NCBI GenBank assembly: GCA_021521415.1
Contig: JAIQDT010003854.1
Coordinates: forward strand, 185,001 to 249,000
DNA length: 64,000 bases
Direction: 5' to 3'
DNA from: Bidens hawaiensis
Taxonomy: Eukaryota; Streptophyta; Magnoliopsida; Asterales; Asteraceae
Shown: one piece after another, positions 44,912 to 55,018 of the stretch
Position numbering within the stretch: the first letter of the stretch is position 1
Layout: each line of letters starts with the position of its first letter
Made by a program: the position numbers and the translations under genes
Notes under the pieces: model-generated
Told to the model about the DNA's origin: nothing
What the model saw: only the letters and a program-made list of their open reading frames with translations
Databases searched by the model: none

Positions 44912-45053
44912 TTGGTTTTTCCATCATCAGCTTATTCTACTTAAAACCAGGGATGGCCTTATTTTGTCACTGGAAAAAGTAAAAAACAAGGATTTGTTCA
45001 CAATTTTCTTCTCTTTCACTACATCATATAATTCCCCGATTAAGAGACCCTTA

Positions 45054-45259
45054 GGGGTGTTTGGTAGAGGGAATTGAGGGGTGAGAAATGGAATTGGAAA
45101 GAATTCTCTTGTTTGTTTATGAAAGAAAGAGGTGAGAAATGGAAATAAACCATTTCCATTTCTCTGATTTCGTTTCTCTAAAAAAAGCGGAGAAATGGAT
45201 TTCTAGGGTTCCATTTCTCAGTCTCATTCCAGGGTTTCCTCCATCGATCTGCTAGGTAT
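45054..45259. mobile_element. Tourist/Harbinger-like MITE end
   Basis: TTA followed by GGGGTGTTTGGTAGAGG, with GAGAAATGG repeats behind it, is the typical terminus of PIF/Harbinger MITEs (TTA target). The other end was not found. The large LTR element inserted at 45260 may have split or displaced it. Confidence 0.5.
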
Positions 45260-47284
45260 TGTAACACCCCGACCAAAGGCGGATTATACATCGGGGCGCC
45301 ACATATTGTTTCATTACTCGTGACACTACTGGGTGTCAATATTTAATAAATACATTCATTCGCGCACGCGCAAAGTAAACAAGATAACATAAATCATCAT
45401 AAATCAATATATTATAAATCATAATATTCGAACAGCAAAAACTTGTCTTGATACATTTTAATCTAGGTCCAAAATAAAGAAAACTTCCTACGTGTCCTCA
45501 AGCTCCAAAACAGCTACTGCAAACCTGAACATGTGTTAAAATAAACGTCAAACACTTGCGTGTTGGTGAGAAATCAAGTTTAATACAATACATAGATAAC
45601 AATAAATCTGCGCGCAACATGTGTATGTCTGGTTTTCAACAAGGGTGTAATCCGATCGGGACCAACTCTAAGATTCATAGACTGCCAGTGCTCACAATTG
45701 AGCTCACAAACAAGAAAGACTGTGCAAGTGTAAACAAAAGAGAAAATCATAAACGATAGTTCTCCCGTGTTCATCTAATGGTACCATGAGAACTGCGGAA
45801 TAGACCGACAAGACGGTTAATGATCCACACATACAAATAAACAGCCAAGTCTACGTCCTCAACACATGGGATACTGCGCGACTAAAGTTCATAAACAGTT
45901 TAAGACTCTAAGTTTGTATGAACACATGAACATCCCAAAACATTAAAAGCAAAAAGGGATTAGATACGAGATTACACACTTGATAAAGATGCGGTGAAAG
46001 ATAATGCAAGAACCAACTTTAAACAAGCACAAGTTAACCTATAAATAAGATTATTGTTTTAATGATTGGTTTTTAGTCTTAATTACAAGTTAGCATAATT
46101 AGTAAGTAAATTATTATATATAATATATATTACCGGAAAAGCAGGGCAGAACAGGGAGGAAGACGGAGGCAGAGAGGAAGACGGCAGAGAGAGCAAGGAG
46201 GAGGTTAAATTAAGTGTTTGTGTGTGATGTGTTAGGAAAAAATAAGATTATTATTTATAGGGAAACCCTAGGGAACACAATCCCTAGAAAAGAGGAAAAG
46301 ATCTCCAAAAAGTAAAAGATTCTAAAAGCAAAAGATATCAAAAGATATGGCAGCTGCAGGGGGCAAAGGAAAAGCTGACAGGGAACAGTAACCGGCATGG
46401 GCGGGTCAGATAAAGGTACTGGTCAAGCATGGAAAAGCAGATCTCAAAAGATAATGTCAGTCACTTTTTCTGTCAACCAATGGGGTTGGTGCGCATGCTG
46501 CGCCAAAAGTGGCTTTTCAGACATAAAATAGGTCAGGTCAACAGCACAGAAGATAAGACAACACAAAAGCAAACAGGCTGGATAAAACAGAAGAAAAGAT
46601 AAGTCTAGCGCGAGAAAGCTGCGCGCGAGAAGGCTAAGGCAGACAGAACAATCCTTAGCGCGCCGCGGGAAGGACTATTATCCTTAGCGCGCCGCGGGAA
46701 GAACTACCATTCTTAGCGCGCTGCGAGAAGAACTACAATTCTTAGCGCGTCGCGGGAAGAACTACCATTCTTAGCGCGCTGCGAGAAGAACTACAATTCT
46801 TAGCGCGTCGCGGGAAGAACTACCGTTCTTAGCGCGCTGCGAGAAGAACTACAATTCTTAGCGCGTCGCGGGAAGGACTACCGTTCTTAGCGCGCTGCGA
46901 GAAGAACTACAATTCTTAGCGCGCTGCGAGAACAGTTCGCCTCGCGTATCGCAGGAACAACTGGTCTTCACGCAGGCTTCCCTGTAAGGAGTCTGGCGCG
47001 TGGAGCTGCGCAGACAACCTTAGGCGGGAAGGAACAAAGGACAGAAAAAGGTTAAGAGGGGTTCAAGGCTTAAGGGCGGGACGGCGACAAGAGAGAAAAG
47101 AAGGCGGAAAGAGAGAAGAGGGACGGGACGGCGGAAAGAAAGAGAGAGAAAGAGGCGGGAAGGAAAATATATTATTATTATTAAAAGTAAAATATAAGTA
47201 TAAATAAATATTAAATCATAAAAGAAAGAGATCGGGTCAGAGAAACGGGTACCTGGGTCGGGTCGGATCGGGGCAGATGTCACA
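45260..47284 (-). mobile_element. 3' LTR of young Tekay-like element
   Basis: TGTAACACC to TGTCACA. Read on the minus strand, the purine tract AGTAGGGGAGAC sits just before it (plus 47285-47296). It contains the 29-bp minisatellite and a minus-strand CTATAAATAA box near 46251-46260. Confidence 0.92.
46653..46942. repeat. 29-bp minisatellite, ten copies, in LTR
   Basis: Ten head-to-tail 29-bp units TCTTAGCGCG-(C/T)-(T/C)GCG... with alternating A (GCGCGCTGCGAG) and B (GCGCGTCGCGGG) types, giving a 58-bp higher-order period. The same array is in the partner LTR (53973-54262). CG density is far above the surroundings. Confidence 0.9.
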
Positions 47285-50200
47285 GTCTCCCCTACTTTAA
47301 GAAATTTCGACCCGAAATTTATCTTCCCTTTCCCATGTAAACTCGGGTACTTGATCTTCATTTGATCTTCCCTTTCCCATGTAAACTCGGCTCCGCGCTT
47401 GGACTCCCAGCGAACTTTCACGATAGGGATGCGACTGCGCTTGGTTTGCTTAACCTCGCGATCCATAATCTCAACAGGCTTCTCAACGAAATGCATGGAT
47501 TCATCAACTTGAACTTCATCAAGTGGAATGTGAAGGTTCTCGTCGGCTAAACACTTCTTGAGATTGGATACATGGAACGTTGGATGCACATTACTGAGCG
47601 CGGGCGGCAGGTCAAGTCTGTAGGCAACTTTTCCTACACGCGCGAGAATCTTAAATGGTCCAACATATCGAGGAGCAAGCTTACCTTTCTTCCCAAAGCG
47701 GACAACACCCTTCCAGGGCGACACTTTGAGGAGAACAAGATCACCAACTTGAAATTCGAGAGGCTTCCGCCTACGATCTGCGTAACTCTTCTGTCGGCTT
47801 CTGGCAGTCAGCAGATGATCACGGATCTTGGCGATTTTATCGGTTGTCTCTTGAACAAGTTCGGGTCCTGTGATTTGAGCTTCTCCCACTTCGCTCCAAC
47901 AAATCGGGGAGCGGCACTTACGACCGTAAAGTGCTTCAAATGGGGCCATACCGATACTGGAATGATAGTTGTTGTTATAAGAGAACTCGATCAAAGGCAG
48001 GTGCGAATCCCAATTACCTCCAAAATCAAGAACACAAGATCGGAGCATATCCTCAAGAGTTTGAATAGTTCGCTCAGACTGACCGTCAGTCTGAGGATGA
48101 TATGCCGTACTCATGTCCAAGCGAGTTCCTAGCGCAGATTGGAGAGATTTCCAAAAGCGAGATATAAAACGGCCATCGCGATCGGATATGATGCTCAAAG
48201 GAGTACCATGGCGGCAGACAATTTCCTTGACATAAAGCTGCGCGAGTTGCTCAACACGGTAGTTTTCACGAATGGGCAGAAAGTGAGCAGACTTAGTCAA
48301 ACGATCCACTATTACCCAAATGCTATCATGTTTGCTTGCTGTCAAAGGTAACTTGGTAATGAAGTCCATCGCTATACCTTCCCATTTCCACGTAGGAATT
48401 TCTGGTTGTTCGAGCAAACCAGATGGGCGTTGGTGTTCAGCTTTTACCTTAGAACAGGTCAGGCATTTAGCTACGAACACAGCAATATCCTTTTTCATGC
48501 CGGGCCACCAATAAGTAATGCGCAAATCCTTGTACATCTTATCAGCGCCAGGATGAACGGAATATCGAGATTTGTGCGCTTCACACAGGATATCAGCGCG
48601 AAGATTCTCATCACAGGGAATCCAGATGCGATTGAGATAGCAGAGAATTCCACTCAGATTGGGCACAAAATGCGCTTCCGCGCCACACGCTAACTCGGCG
48701 CGAAGGTTACCATTACTGATGGATGCGCGCTGCGCGTCACGAATACGCGATTCAAGGTTGCTTTGAATCGGCGCGAAGTGAAGCTGGGTGCGCGGCAAGA
48801 TACAGTTAAGTTGGCAGGGTTTTCGGCTGAGCGCATCGGCTACCACATTAGCCTTACCAGGATGATACCGGATCTCACAATCGTAATCGCTGATGAGTTC
48901 GTTCCATCGGCGTTGCCTCATGTTAAGTTCCTTCTGATCAAAGATATGCTGAAGGCTTTTATGGTCGGTGTAGAGGATACACTTAGTACCATAAAGGTAG
49001 TGTCTCCAGATCTTCAAGGCAAAAACAACTGCGCCTAGTTCGAGGTCGTGAGTTGTATAATTCTTTTCATGAACCTTGAGTTGCCTTGATGCGTAAGCGA
49101 TAACCTTGCCTCGTTGCATAAGAACACAACCGAGACCTTGGTTGGATGCATCGCAATACACGACAAAATCATCATTACCCTCAGGTAGCGCAAGAACAGG
49201 AGCTTCACACAACAATCGCTTGAGCGTCAGAAAGGCTTCTTCTTGCTTCGAGCCCCAAATATATGGTTTACCTTTGTGCGTTAGAGCTGTTAAAGGCAAA
49301 GCGATCTTTGAGAAGTTCGAAATAAATCGCCGGTAGTAACCAGCTAAGCCCAAAAAGGAACGGATTTCGGTAGGAGTGGATGGCGTGATCCAGTTCTTGA
49401 TTGCTTCAATCTTGGATGGGTCGACATGAATACCCATCTTGTTAACAACATGGCCAAGAAACTGTACTTCATCCGACCAAAATTCACACTTGGAGAGCTT
49501 GGCAAAGAGCTGCTCGGCTCTAAGCTTTTGCAACACCAACCGAAGATGTTGCTCATGCTCGGCCTTGGTCTTAGAATAAATCAGAACGTCATCGATAAAC
49601 ACAATCACGAATTTATCCAAGAAAGGCCTACACACCCGATTCATTAGATCCATGAAAACGGCGGGTGCGTTGGTTAAACCGAAGGACATGACCAAGAATT
49701 CAAAATGGCCATAACGAGTTCGAAATGCAGTCTTCGAAACATCTTCATCGAGGATGCGCAACTGGTGATAGCCAGAGCGGAGATCAATCTTGGAGAAACA
49801 AGAGGCACCTTGGAGTTGATCGAAGAGGTCGTCAATACGCGGTAAGGGATACCGGTTCTTAATGGTGAGTTTGTTCAACTCGCGGTAATCAATACACATG
49901 CGAAACGATCCATCTTTCTTTTTAACGAACAACACCGGAGCACCCCAGGGCGAAGAGCTAGGGCGGATGAATCCTTTAGCAGTCAACTCTTGAAGTTGGC
50001 TTGCCAATTCTTGCATCTCAGCGGGCGCAAGACGGTAAGGAGATTTAGCTACGGGGGAAGCACCAGGGACAAGATCAATACGGAACTCGACTTCACGAGC
50101 GGGAGGGATACCAGGAAGATCATCAGGAAAAATTTCAGGGAAATCACGCACAACAGGGACATCGCGAAGCTTCTTTTCTTCAGCAGGTTTAACCACATGG

Positions 50201-50469
50201 GCTAAGAATGCAATACACCTTTTCCGCATGAGCCTTCGGGCTTTGGCGCAAGACATAAGTTTAAGACCGCGGGAGGGTTTCTCGCCGTAGATATGAAGAT
50301 CACCATTTTCTCGAGGGATGCGAATCATCTTCTTGGCGCAAATAACTTCGGCGCGATTATGCGTAAGCCAGTCCATACCAATGATAACATCAAAGCTTCC
50401 AAGAGGCATGGGGATGAGGTCGATCAGAAAATCGTTTTCGTTAAGGTTAAGCGTGCAATCTTTAATCAC
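47020..50469 (-). CDS. Tekay-like pol: RT, RNase H, integrase, chromodomain-like tail
   Basis: 1,149 codons without interruption. RT catalytic Asp are present (SKID at 229, FIDD at 293-294). RNase H covers about 435-550 ([20 protein letters not shown]). The integrase HHCC is at 632-672, with DDE core D702, D763 and E799 at the canonical spacing. The tail (about 1000-1035, [19 protein letters not shown]) is chromodomain-like. The last ~87 residues are read from the 3' LTR because no stop lies at the expected end. A short tandem duplication of ~30 bp (47328-47390) lies at that junction. The first residues follow an in-frame TAA at 50479. All catalytic parts look intact. Confidence 0.92.
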   Translation of the reverse strand: MIKDCTLNLNENDFLIDLIPMPLGSFDVIIGMDWLTHNRAEVICAKKMIRIPRENGDLHIYGEKPSRGLKLMSCAKARRLMRKRCIAFLAHVVKPAEEKKLRDVPVVRDFPEIFPDDLPGIPPAREVEFRIDLVPGASPVAKSPYRLAPAEMQELASQLQELTAKGFIRPSSSPWGAPVLFVKKKDGSFRMCIDYRELNKLTIKNRYPLPRIDDLFDQLQGASCFSKIDLRSGYHQLRILDEDVSKTAFRTRYGHFEFLVMSFGLTNAPAVFMDLMNRVCRPFLDKFVIVFIDDVLIYSKTKAEHEQHLRLVLQKLRAEQLFAKLSKCEFWSDEVQFLGHVVNKMGIHVDPSKIEAIKNWITPSTPTEIRSFLGLAGYYRRFISNFSKIALPLTALTHKGKPYIWGSKQEEAFLTLKRLLCEAPVLALPEGNDDFVVYCDASNQGLGCVLMQRGKVIAYASRQLKVHEKNYTTHDLELGAVVFALKIWRHYLYGTKCILYTDHKSLQHIFDQKELNMRQRRWNELISDYDCEIRYHPGKANVVADALSRKPCQLNCILPRTQLHFAPIQSNLESRIRDAQRASISNGNLRAELACGAEAHFVPNLSGILCYLNRIWIPCDENLRADILCEAHKSRYSVHPGADKMYKDLRITYWWPGMKKDIAVFVAKCLTCSKVKAEHQRPSGLLEQPEIPTWKWEGIAMDFITKLPLTASKHDSIWVIVDRLTKSAHFLPIRENYRVEQLAQLYVKEIVCRHGTPLSIISDRDGRFISRFWKSLQSALGTRLDMSTAYHPQTDGQSERTIQTLEDMLRSCVLDFGGNWDSHLPLIEFSYNNNYHSSIGMAPFEALYGRKCRSPICWSEVGEAQITGPELVQETTDKIAKIRDHLLTARSRQKSYADRRRKPLEFQVGDLVLLKVSPWKGVVRFGKKGKLAPRYVGPFKILARVGKVAYRLDLPPALSNVHPTFHVSNLKKCLADENLHIPLDEVQVDESMHFVEKPVEIMDREVKQTKRSRIPIVKVRWESKRGAEFTWEREDQMKIKYPSLHGKGKINFGSKFLKVGETVTSAPIRPDPGTRFSDPISFFYDLIFIYTYILLLIIIIYFPSRLFLSLSFRRPVPLLSFRLLFSLVAVPPLSLEPLLTFFCPLFLPA

Positions 50470-50478
50470 TGAGTTAAT

Positions 50479-50724
50479 TTAAACAGTTTCGCCATTAGCC
50501 AATTCAACTGAAAAATTTTCTTTTAAATCGTTGCGCGGTCGCGCAAGCTTCTGCTCAAACGCGCGAGAAATAAAACTTCGATCGGCGCCAGTATCAAAAA
50601 GTACAGAAGCATAAAATCCGTTAAGCAAAAATGTACCATTAACTACGTCATTATTCGCTTGCGCTTGGTGCGCGGTTATGTTAAAAGCTCGTCCGCGTGT
50701 CACTTGGTTCGAAATCTGGTTCAC
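50479..50724 (-). CDS. Retroviral-type aspartic protease segment
   Basis: 81 codons containing the protease active site LFDTGADRSFIS at about 43-55. It is in the same frame as gag upstream and pol downstream and cut from pol by a TAA at 50479-50481. Protease would cleave the polyprotein in the virus-like particle. The upstream continuation reaches a CCHC knuckle (CFNCGDPSHFRNAC) before the listed first Met. Confidence 0.85.
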   Translation of the reverse strand: MNQISNQVTRGRAFNITAHQAQANNDVVNGTFLLNGFYASVLFDTGADRSFISRAFEQKLARPRNDLKENFSVELANGETV

Positions 50725-50925
50725 CGGATTCGCTTGCGTAATCTGAACTTGTAGTCTCGGGCATGCGTTCCGGAAATGACTGGGATCACCGCAGTTGAAG
50801 CACGATCTGGGTCGTGGGTTTTGGTAGGTTGGTTGAGGGTTTTGCGGGTAGACTGGTGGTTATGGCGCAATTGGATTGGCGGGAAGGACTCTACAGTTTT
50901 CTGCAAGGTGACCAGCGCGGCCACA

Positions 50926-51927
50926 TCAGGTACAAAGTCGACATGGGACTTGAGGTGGGTGGTGGAGTCTACAGGTTGGACAAAAGGGGTGGTTTCCTGT
51001 GTAGGGTTTCTTAGTTGGCGGGGCAGGGAGTGCGGGATTGGTTAGGGCATTGTTGTGGACTACAGGAGGTGTTGGGTAGGCTGTCAGTGGGTTAGGCGCG
51101 TAAACTGGAGGTTGGTAGGCGGGTTGCTGGACTATGGGCGGGCTGGTAAGCGCGTAGACTTGTCTGCGCCTACGTTTTTGGTTATGGTTTGAGGGTTCTG
51201 GTTTGGTTTCTGTTGGTTCAGGGGCAGATTTGGTAGGTTTGGTCTTCTCAGCTCCCCGTAGGAACAGGGTTCCTGCTCTGACATGGTTGTCGCTGAGCAC
51301 AGCGGCCAATTCGATGGCGTCAGAGAGGGTAACTGGGTTTCTGGCCCATACAGAATCTTGAATTTCCATGGGGAGACCCCCAAGGAATTTCTCTATGGCT
51401 CGGCGGGAAGGGGTAACAAGGTGAGGGACAAGCAGGCTTAGTTCATGGAAGCGCGTCGCGTACTCGCGCGCTTCACCGCTGTATTGCTTAAGATTCCAAA
51501 ATTCTTCCTCCAGGCGCTTAACTTCGTTGGGAGGGCAGAATTCTCGCGTCAGAATTTCTTTGAATTCCTCCCAGAGCATGCTAGAAGCAGTTTCTGCGCC
51601 ACGCGCATGAGCTACTCCATTCCACCATGTAAGCGCTCTAGATTCCAGGACACTGGAAGCATACAGGGTTCGTCTGTCTGAGGGGCATTGGGTGTGGAGG
51701 AAAGTGTTTTCTATTTTCTCAAGCCACTGGAGCATCACAGTGGCTCCTTCAAGACCTGTGAACTTTGGAGGGTTACCCGCGTTAAATGACTTAATGTTGT
51801 AACCAGAGGTGTTGGTATTGTTTTGGCTCAAAGCTTGGGCTATTGCGGCGGCCATTTCCAGGGAACGTTGCTGCGATCGTCTGCGCGAGGCTTCTCTCCT
51901 CTGATGGCGGCGAGATAGCGGAGGCAT
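50926..51927 (-). CDS. Gag capsid protein of Tekay-like element
   Basis: 333 codons: a basic Arg/Gln-rich N-terminus, a coiled helical stretch, then the retrotransposon gag region at about 60-210 (ALTWWNGVAHARG, LTREFCPPNEVKRLEEEFW). A Pro-rich linker and a Cys/His segment follow. A TGA at 50926-50928 falls inside what would be the next CCHC knuckle, and a TAA at 50860-50862 follows in the same frame. Gag forms the particle that packages the RNA, so this copy would make a gag lacking its knuckles. Confidence 0.88.
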   Translation of the reverse strand: MPPLSRRHQRREASRRRSQQRSLEMAAAIAQALSQNNTNTSGYNIKSFNAGNPPKFTGLEGATVMLQWLEKIENTFLHTQCPSDRRTLYASSVLESRALTWWNGVAHARGAETASSMLWEEFKEILTREFCPPNEVKRLEEEFWNLKQYSGEAREYATRFHELSLLVPHLVTPSRRAIEKFLGGLPMEIQDSVWARNPVTLSDAIELAAVLSDNHVRAGTLFLRGAEKTKPTKSAPEPTETKPEPSNHNQKRRRRQVYALTSPPIVQQPAYQPPVYAPNPLTAYPTPPVVHNNALTNPALPAPPTKKPYTGNHPFCPTCRLHHPPQVPCRLCT

Positions 51928-52564
51928 TCTATAAAAGTTTTAATTTTAGTTAATATCTTGGTTTTAGCGCAAAGTATAACCTCGAAAAGCTTGGTTTCAC
52001 GGAGTCAGTTACTGTCAAAAGTTAAAGTAAAATAAATGACCCTAAATGCAGACTTAATAAAGGTAACGAATTCGAATCAAGAATCGACAATTCATGTATC
52101 ACCATGACTTTCCGAATTCCCAATTTAAAATATACGAGCAACGAGTATGGGGATTGACGATTCACGTATCACCATGACTTTTCAATCTTCAATATAAAAT
52201 ATACAAGAAAATGAGTATTGGAGGTTGACAATTCATGTATCACCATGACTTTTCAAGTCTCCAACCTCAGAACATAATCGTAAATGGAAATTGAAAATCA
52301 ACTATTCATGTATCACCATGACTTTTCGGATTTTCAAATCCAACAAACGAATATGTAAGTAAAATCAATAAAAATCGAAATTCAACAAAAATCGAAATAT
52401 CGCGGAATAAAACATAAAATCATATACTGCGTCTGCGCGAGCATATTCATAAATAACGAGTAATTAACAATAAGCGCGCAAGCATGAGATTTCTCTCATG
52501 CGCGAGAAGGGACTCTTAGGTATTCTAGGCCGTTACGTCTAACCACCTATCCTAAAGTCAACGA
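51928..52564 (-). repeat. 5' leader with four ~72-bp tandem repeats
   Basis: Four units centred near 52095, 52165, 52240 and 52310 share ATTCATGTATCACCATGACT followed by TTTC and variable A/T-rich spacers. They lie between the primer site and gag, where packaging or translation signals of LTR elements sit. The region up to about 52380 is absent from the truncated copy at 25 kb. Confidence 0.75.
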
Positions 52565-52576
52565 GCTCTGATACCA
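52565..52576 (-). promoter_or_regulatory. Primer-binding site, initiator Met tRNA
   Basis: Minus strand TGGTATCAGAGC three bases from the LTR, continued by TCG rather than the CCA of the older Tekay-like copy at 12 kb. Confidence 0.9.
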
Positions 52577-52579
52577 ATC

Positions 52580-54605
52580 TGTAACACCCCGACCAAAGGC
52601 GGATTATACATCGGGGCGCCACATATTGTTTCATTACTCGTGACACTATTGGGTGTCAATATTTAATAAATACATTCATTCGCGCACGCGCAAAGTAAAC
52701 AAGATAACATAAATAATCATAAATCAATATATTATAAATCATAATATTCGAACAGCAAAAACTTGTCTTGATACATTTTAATCTAGGTCCAAAATAAAGA
52801 AAACTTCCTACGTGTCCTCAAGCTCCAAAACAGCTACTGCAAACCTAAACATGTGTTAAAATAAACGTCAAACACTTGCGTGTTGGTGAGAAATCAAGTT
52901 TAATACAATACATAGATAACAATAAATCTGCGCGCAACATGTGTATGTCTGGTTTTCAACAAGGGTGTAATCCGATCGGGACCAACTCTAAGATTCATAG
53001 ACTGCCAGTGCTCACAATTGAGCTCACAAACAAGAAAGACTGTGCAAGTGTAAACAAAAGAGAAAATCATAAACAATAGTTCTCCCGTGTTCATCTAATG
53101 GTACCATGAGAACTGCGGAATAGACCGACAAGACGGTTAATGATCCACACATACAAATAAACAGCCAAGTCTACGTCCTCAACACATGGGATACTGCGCG
53201 ACTAAAGTTCATAAACAGTTTAAGACTCTAAGTTTGTATGAACACATGAACATCCCAAAACATTAAAAGCAAAAAGGGATTAGATACGAGATTACTCACT
53301 TGATAAAGATGCGGTGAAAGATAATGCAAGAACCAACTTTAAACAAGCACAAGTTAACCTATAAATAAGATTATTGTTTTAATGATTGGTTTTTAGTCTT
53401 AATTACAAGTTAGCATAATTAGTAAGTAAATTATTATATATAATATATATTACCGGAAAAGCAGGGCAGAACAGGGAGGAAGACGGAGGCAGAGAGGAAG
53501 ACGGCAGAGAGAGCAAGGAGGAGGTTAAATTAAGTGTTTGTGTGTGATGTGTTAGGAAAAAATAAGATTATTATTTATAGGGAAACCCTAGGGAACACAA
53601 TCCCTAGAAAAGAGGAAAAGATCTCCAAAAAGTAAAAGATTCTAAAAGCAAAAGATATCAAAAGATATGGCAGCTGCAGGGGGCAAAGGAAAAGCTGACA
53701 GGGAACAGTAACCGGCATGGGCGGGTCAGATAAAGGTACTGGTCAAGCATGGAAAAGCAGATCTCAAAAGATAATGTCAGTCACTTTTTCTGTCAACCAA
53801 TGGGGTTGGTGCGCATGCTGCGCCAAAAGTGGCTTTTCAGACATAAAATAGGTCAGGTCAACAGCACAGAAGATAAGACAACACAAAAGCAAACAGGCTG
53901 GATAAAACAGAAGAAAAGATAAGTCTAGCGCGAGAAAGCTGCGCGCGAGAAGGCTAAGGCAGACAGAACAATCCTTAGCGCGCCGCGGGAAGGACTATTA
54001 TCCTTAGCGCGCCGCGGGAAGAACTACCATTCTTAGCGCGCTGCGAGAAGAACTACAATTCTTAGCGCGTCGCGGGAAGAACTACCATTCTTAGCGCGCT
54101 GCGAGAAGAACTACAATTCTTAGCGCGTCGCGGGAAGAACTACCGTTCTTAGCGCGCTGCGAGAAGAACTACAATTCTTAGCGCGTCGCGGGAAGGACTA
54201 CCGTTCTTAGCGCGCTGCGAGAAGAACTACAATTCTTAGCGCGCTGCGAGAACAGTTCGCCTCGCGTATCGCAGGAACAACTGGTCTTCACGCAGGCTTC
54301 CCTGTAAGGAGTCTGGCGCGTGGAGCTGCGCAGACAACCTTAGGCGGGAAGGAACAAAGGACAGAAAAAAGGTTAAGAGGGGTTCATGGCTTAAGGGCGG
54401 GACGGCGACAAGAGAGAAAAGAAGGCGGAAAGAGAGAAGAGGGACGGGACGGCGGAAAGAAAGAGAGAGAAAGAGGCGGGAAGGAAAATATATTATTATT
54501 ATTAAAAGTAAAATATAAGTATAAATAAATATTAAATCATAAAAGAAAGAAATCGGGTCAGAGAAACGGGTACCTGGGTCGGGTCGGATCGGGGCAGATG
54601 TCACA
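52580..54605 (-). mobile_element. 5' LTR of young Tekay-like element
   Basis: Promoter LTR. Minus-strand TATA box CTATAAATAA at 53571-53580, about 1.03 kb from the LTR start, followed by a G/A-rich transcribed stretch. It contains the ten-copy 29-bp array. Confidence 0.92.
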
Positions 54606-55018
54606 GGTATGATTCTTCCATCCTCTCCTTCTTCTTTAACAACATATCTTTGATTTTTGAAACCCTACTTTACGATTTTGCTTGCTTCTGCTCCTTCACT
54701 CTTCCGTCACATTAACATGTTCTTTATAACTACGATTTCTTCATCTTCGTATCAGTTTCTCTGTATATCTATTTGAACCAAGGATGAAAGCCATTTTATA
54801 TATGGGGTTTCAGTATATTACCCATGACCCAGGTACTTTTCATTCTTACTTGATACATAAAGTTGTAACATGAGTAAATGGTCGATTACAAGGGCTGTGT
54901 GCATCCGGCGATTTAAGTTCCTATCAAGTAACACGATTTAACTTAACTTCAATCTTCATCCAATTTGGTTAGAAAAAAGTCACACGTACATAAATTTATA
55001 GTTTTGTGTAATTTGTAG
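54606..55018. other. Probable intron or upstream DNA of the FTSHI5-like fragment
   Basis: T/C-rich DNA after the GGTAT target repeat, ending in TTTGTAG at the acceptor of the first recognised exon. I see no convincing exon in it. Confidence 0.45.

Larger units (their letters stand above)
45260..54605 (-). mobile_element. Complete young Tekay-like Ty3/Gypsy element
   Basis: 9,346 bp with LTRs of 2,025 and 2,026 bp and perfect target duplication GGTAT (45255-45259 and 54606-54610). By eye the LTRs differ by seven substitutions and one 1-bp indel. Order on the minus strand: 5' LTR, Met-tRNA primer site, leader, gag, protease, RT, RNase H, integrase, chromodomain-like tail, 3' LTR. The whole coding region is one frame (51927 down to 47020) interrupted by only three stops. 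Confidence 0.95.

Noticed and set aside
46653..46942. Regular 29-bp repeats resembling a CRISPR array
   Set aside because: Units are directly adjacent without unique spacers, lie inside a plant LTR in several copies, and have no cas genes nearby.
47572..48132. 186-codon plus-strand frame over integrase
   Set aside because: Antisense shadow of the intact pol frame. Codon pattern and lack of any domain fit chance.
50721..50924. 67-codon minus-strand frame in the gag-protease gap
   Set aside because: It is out of the polyprotein frame. The correct frame in this interval reads zinc-knuckle residues interrupted by stops.
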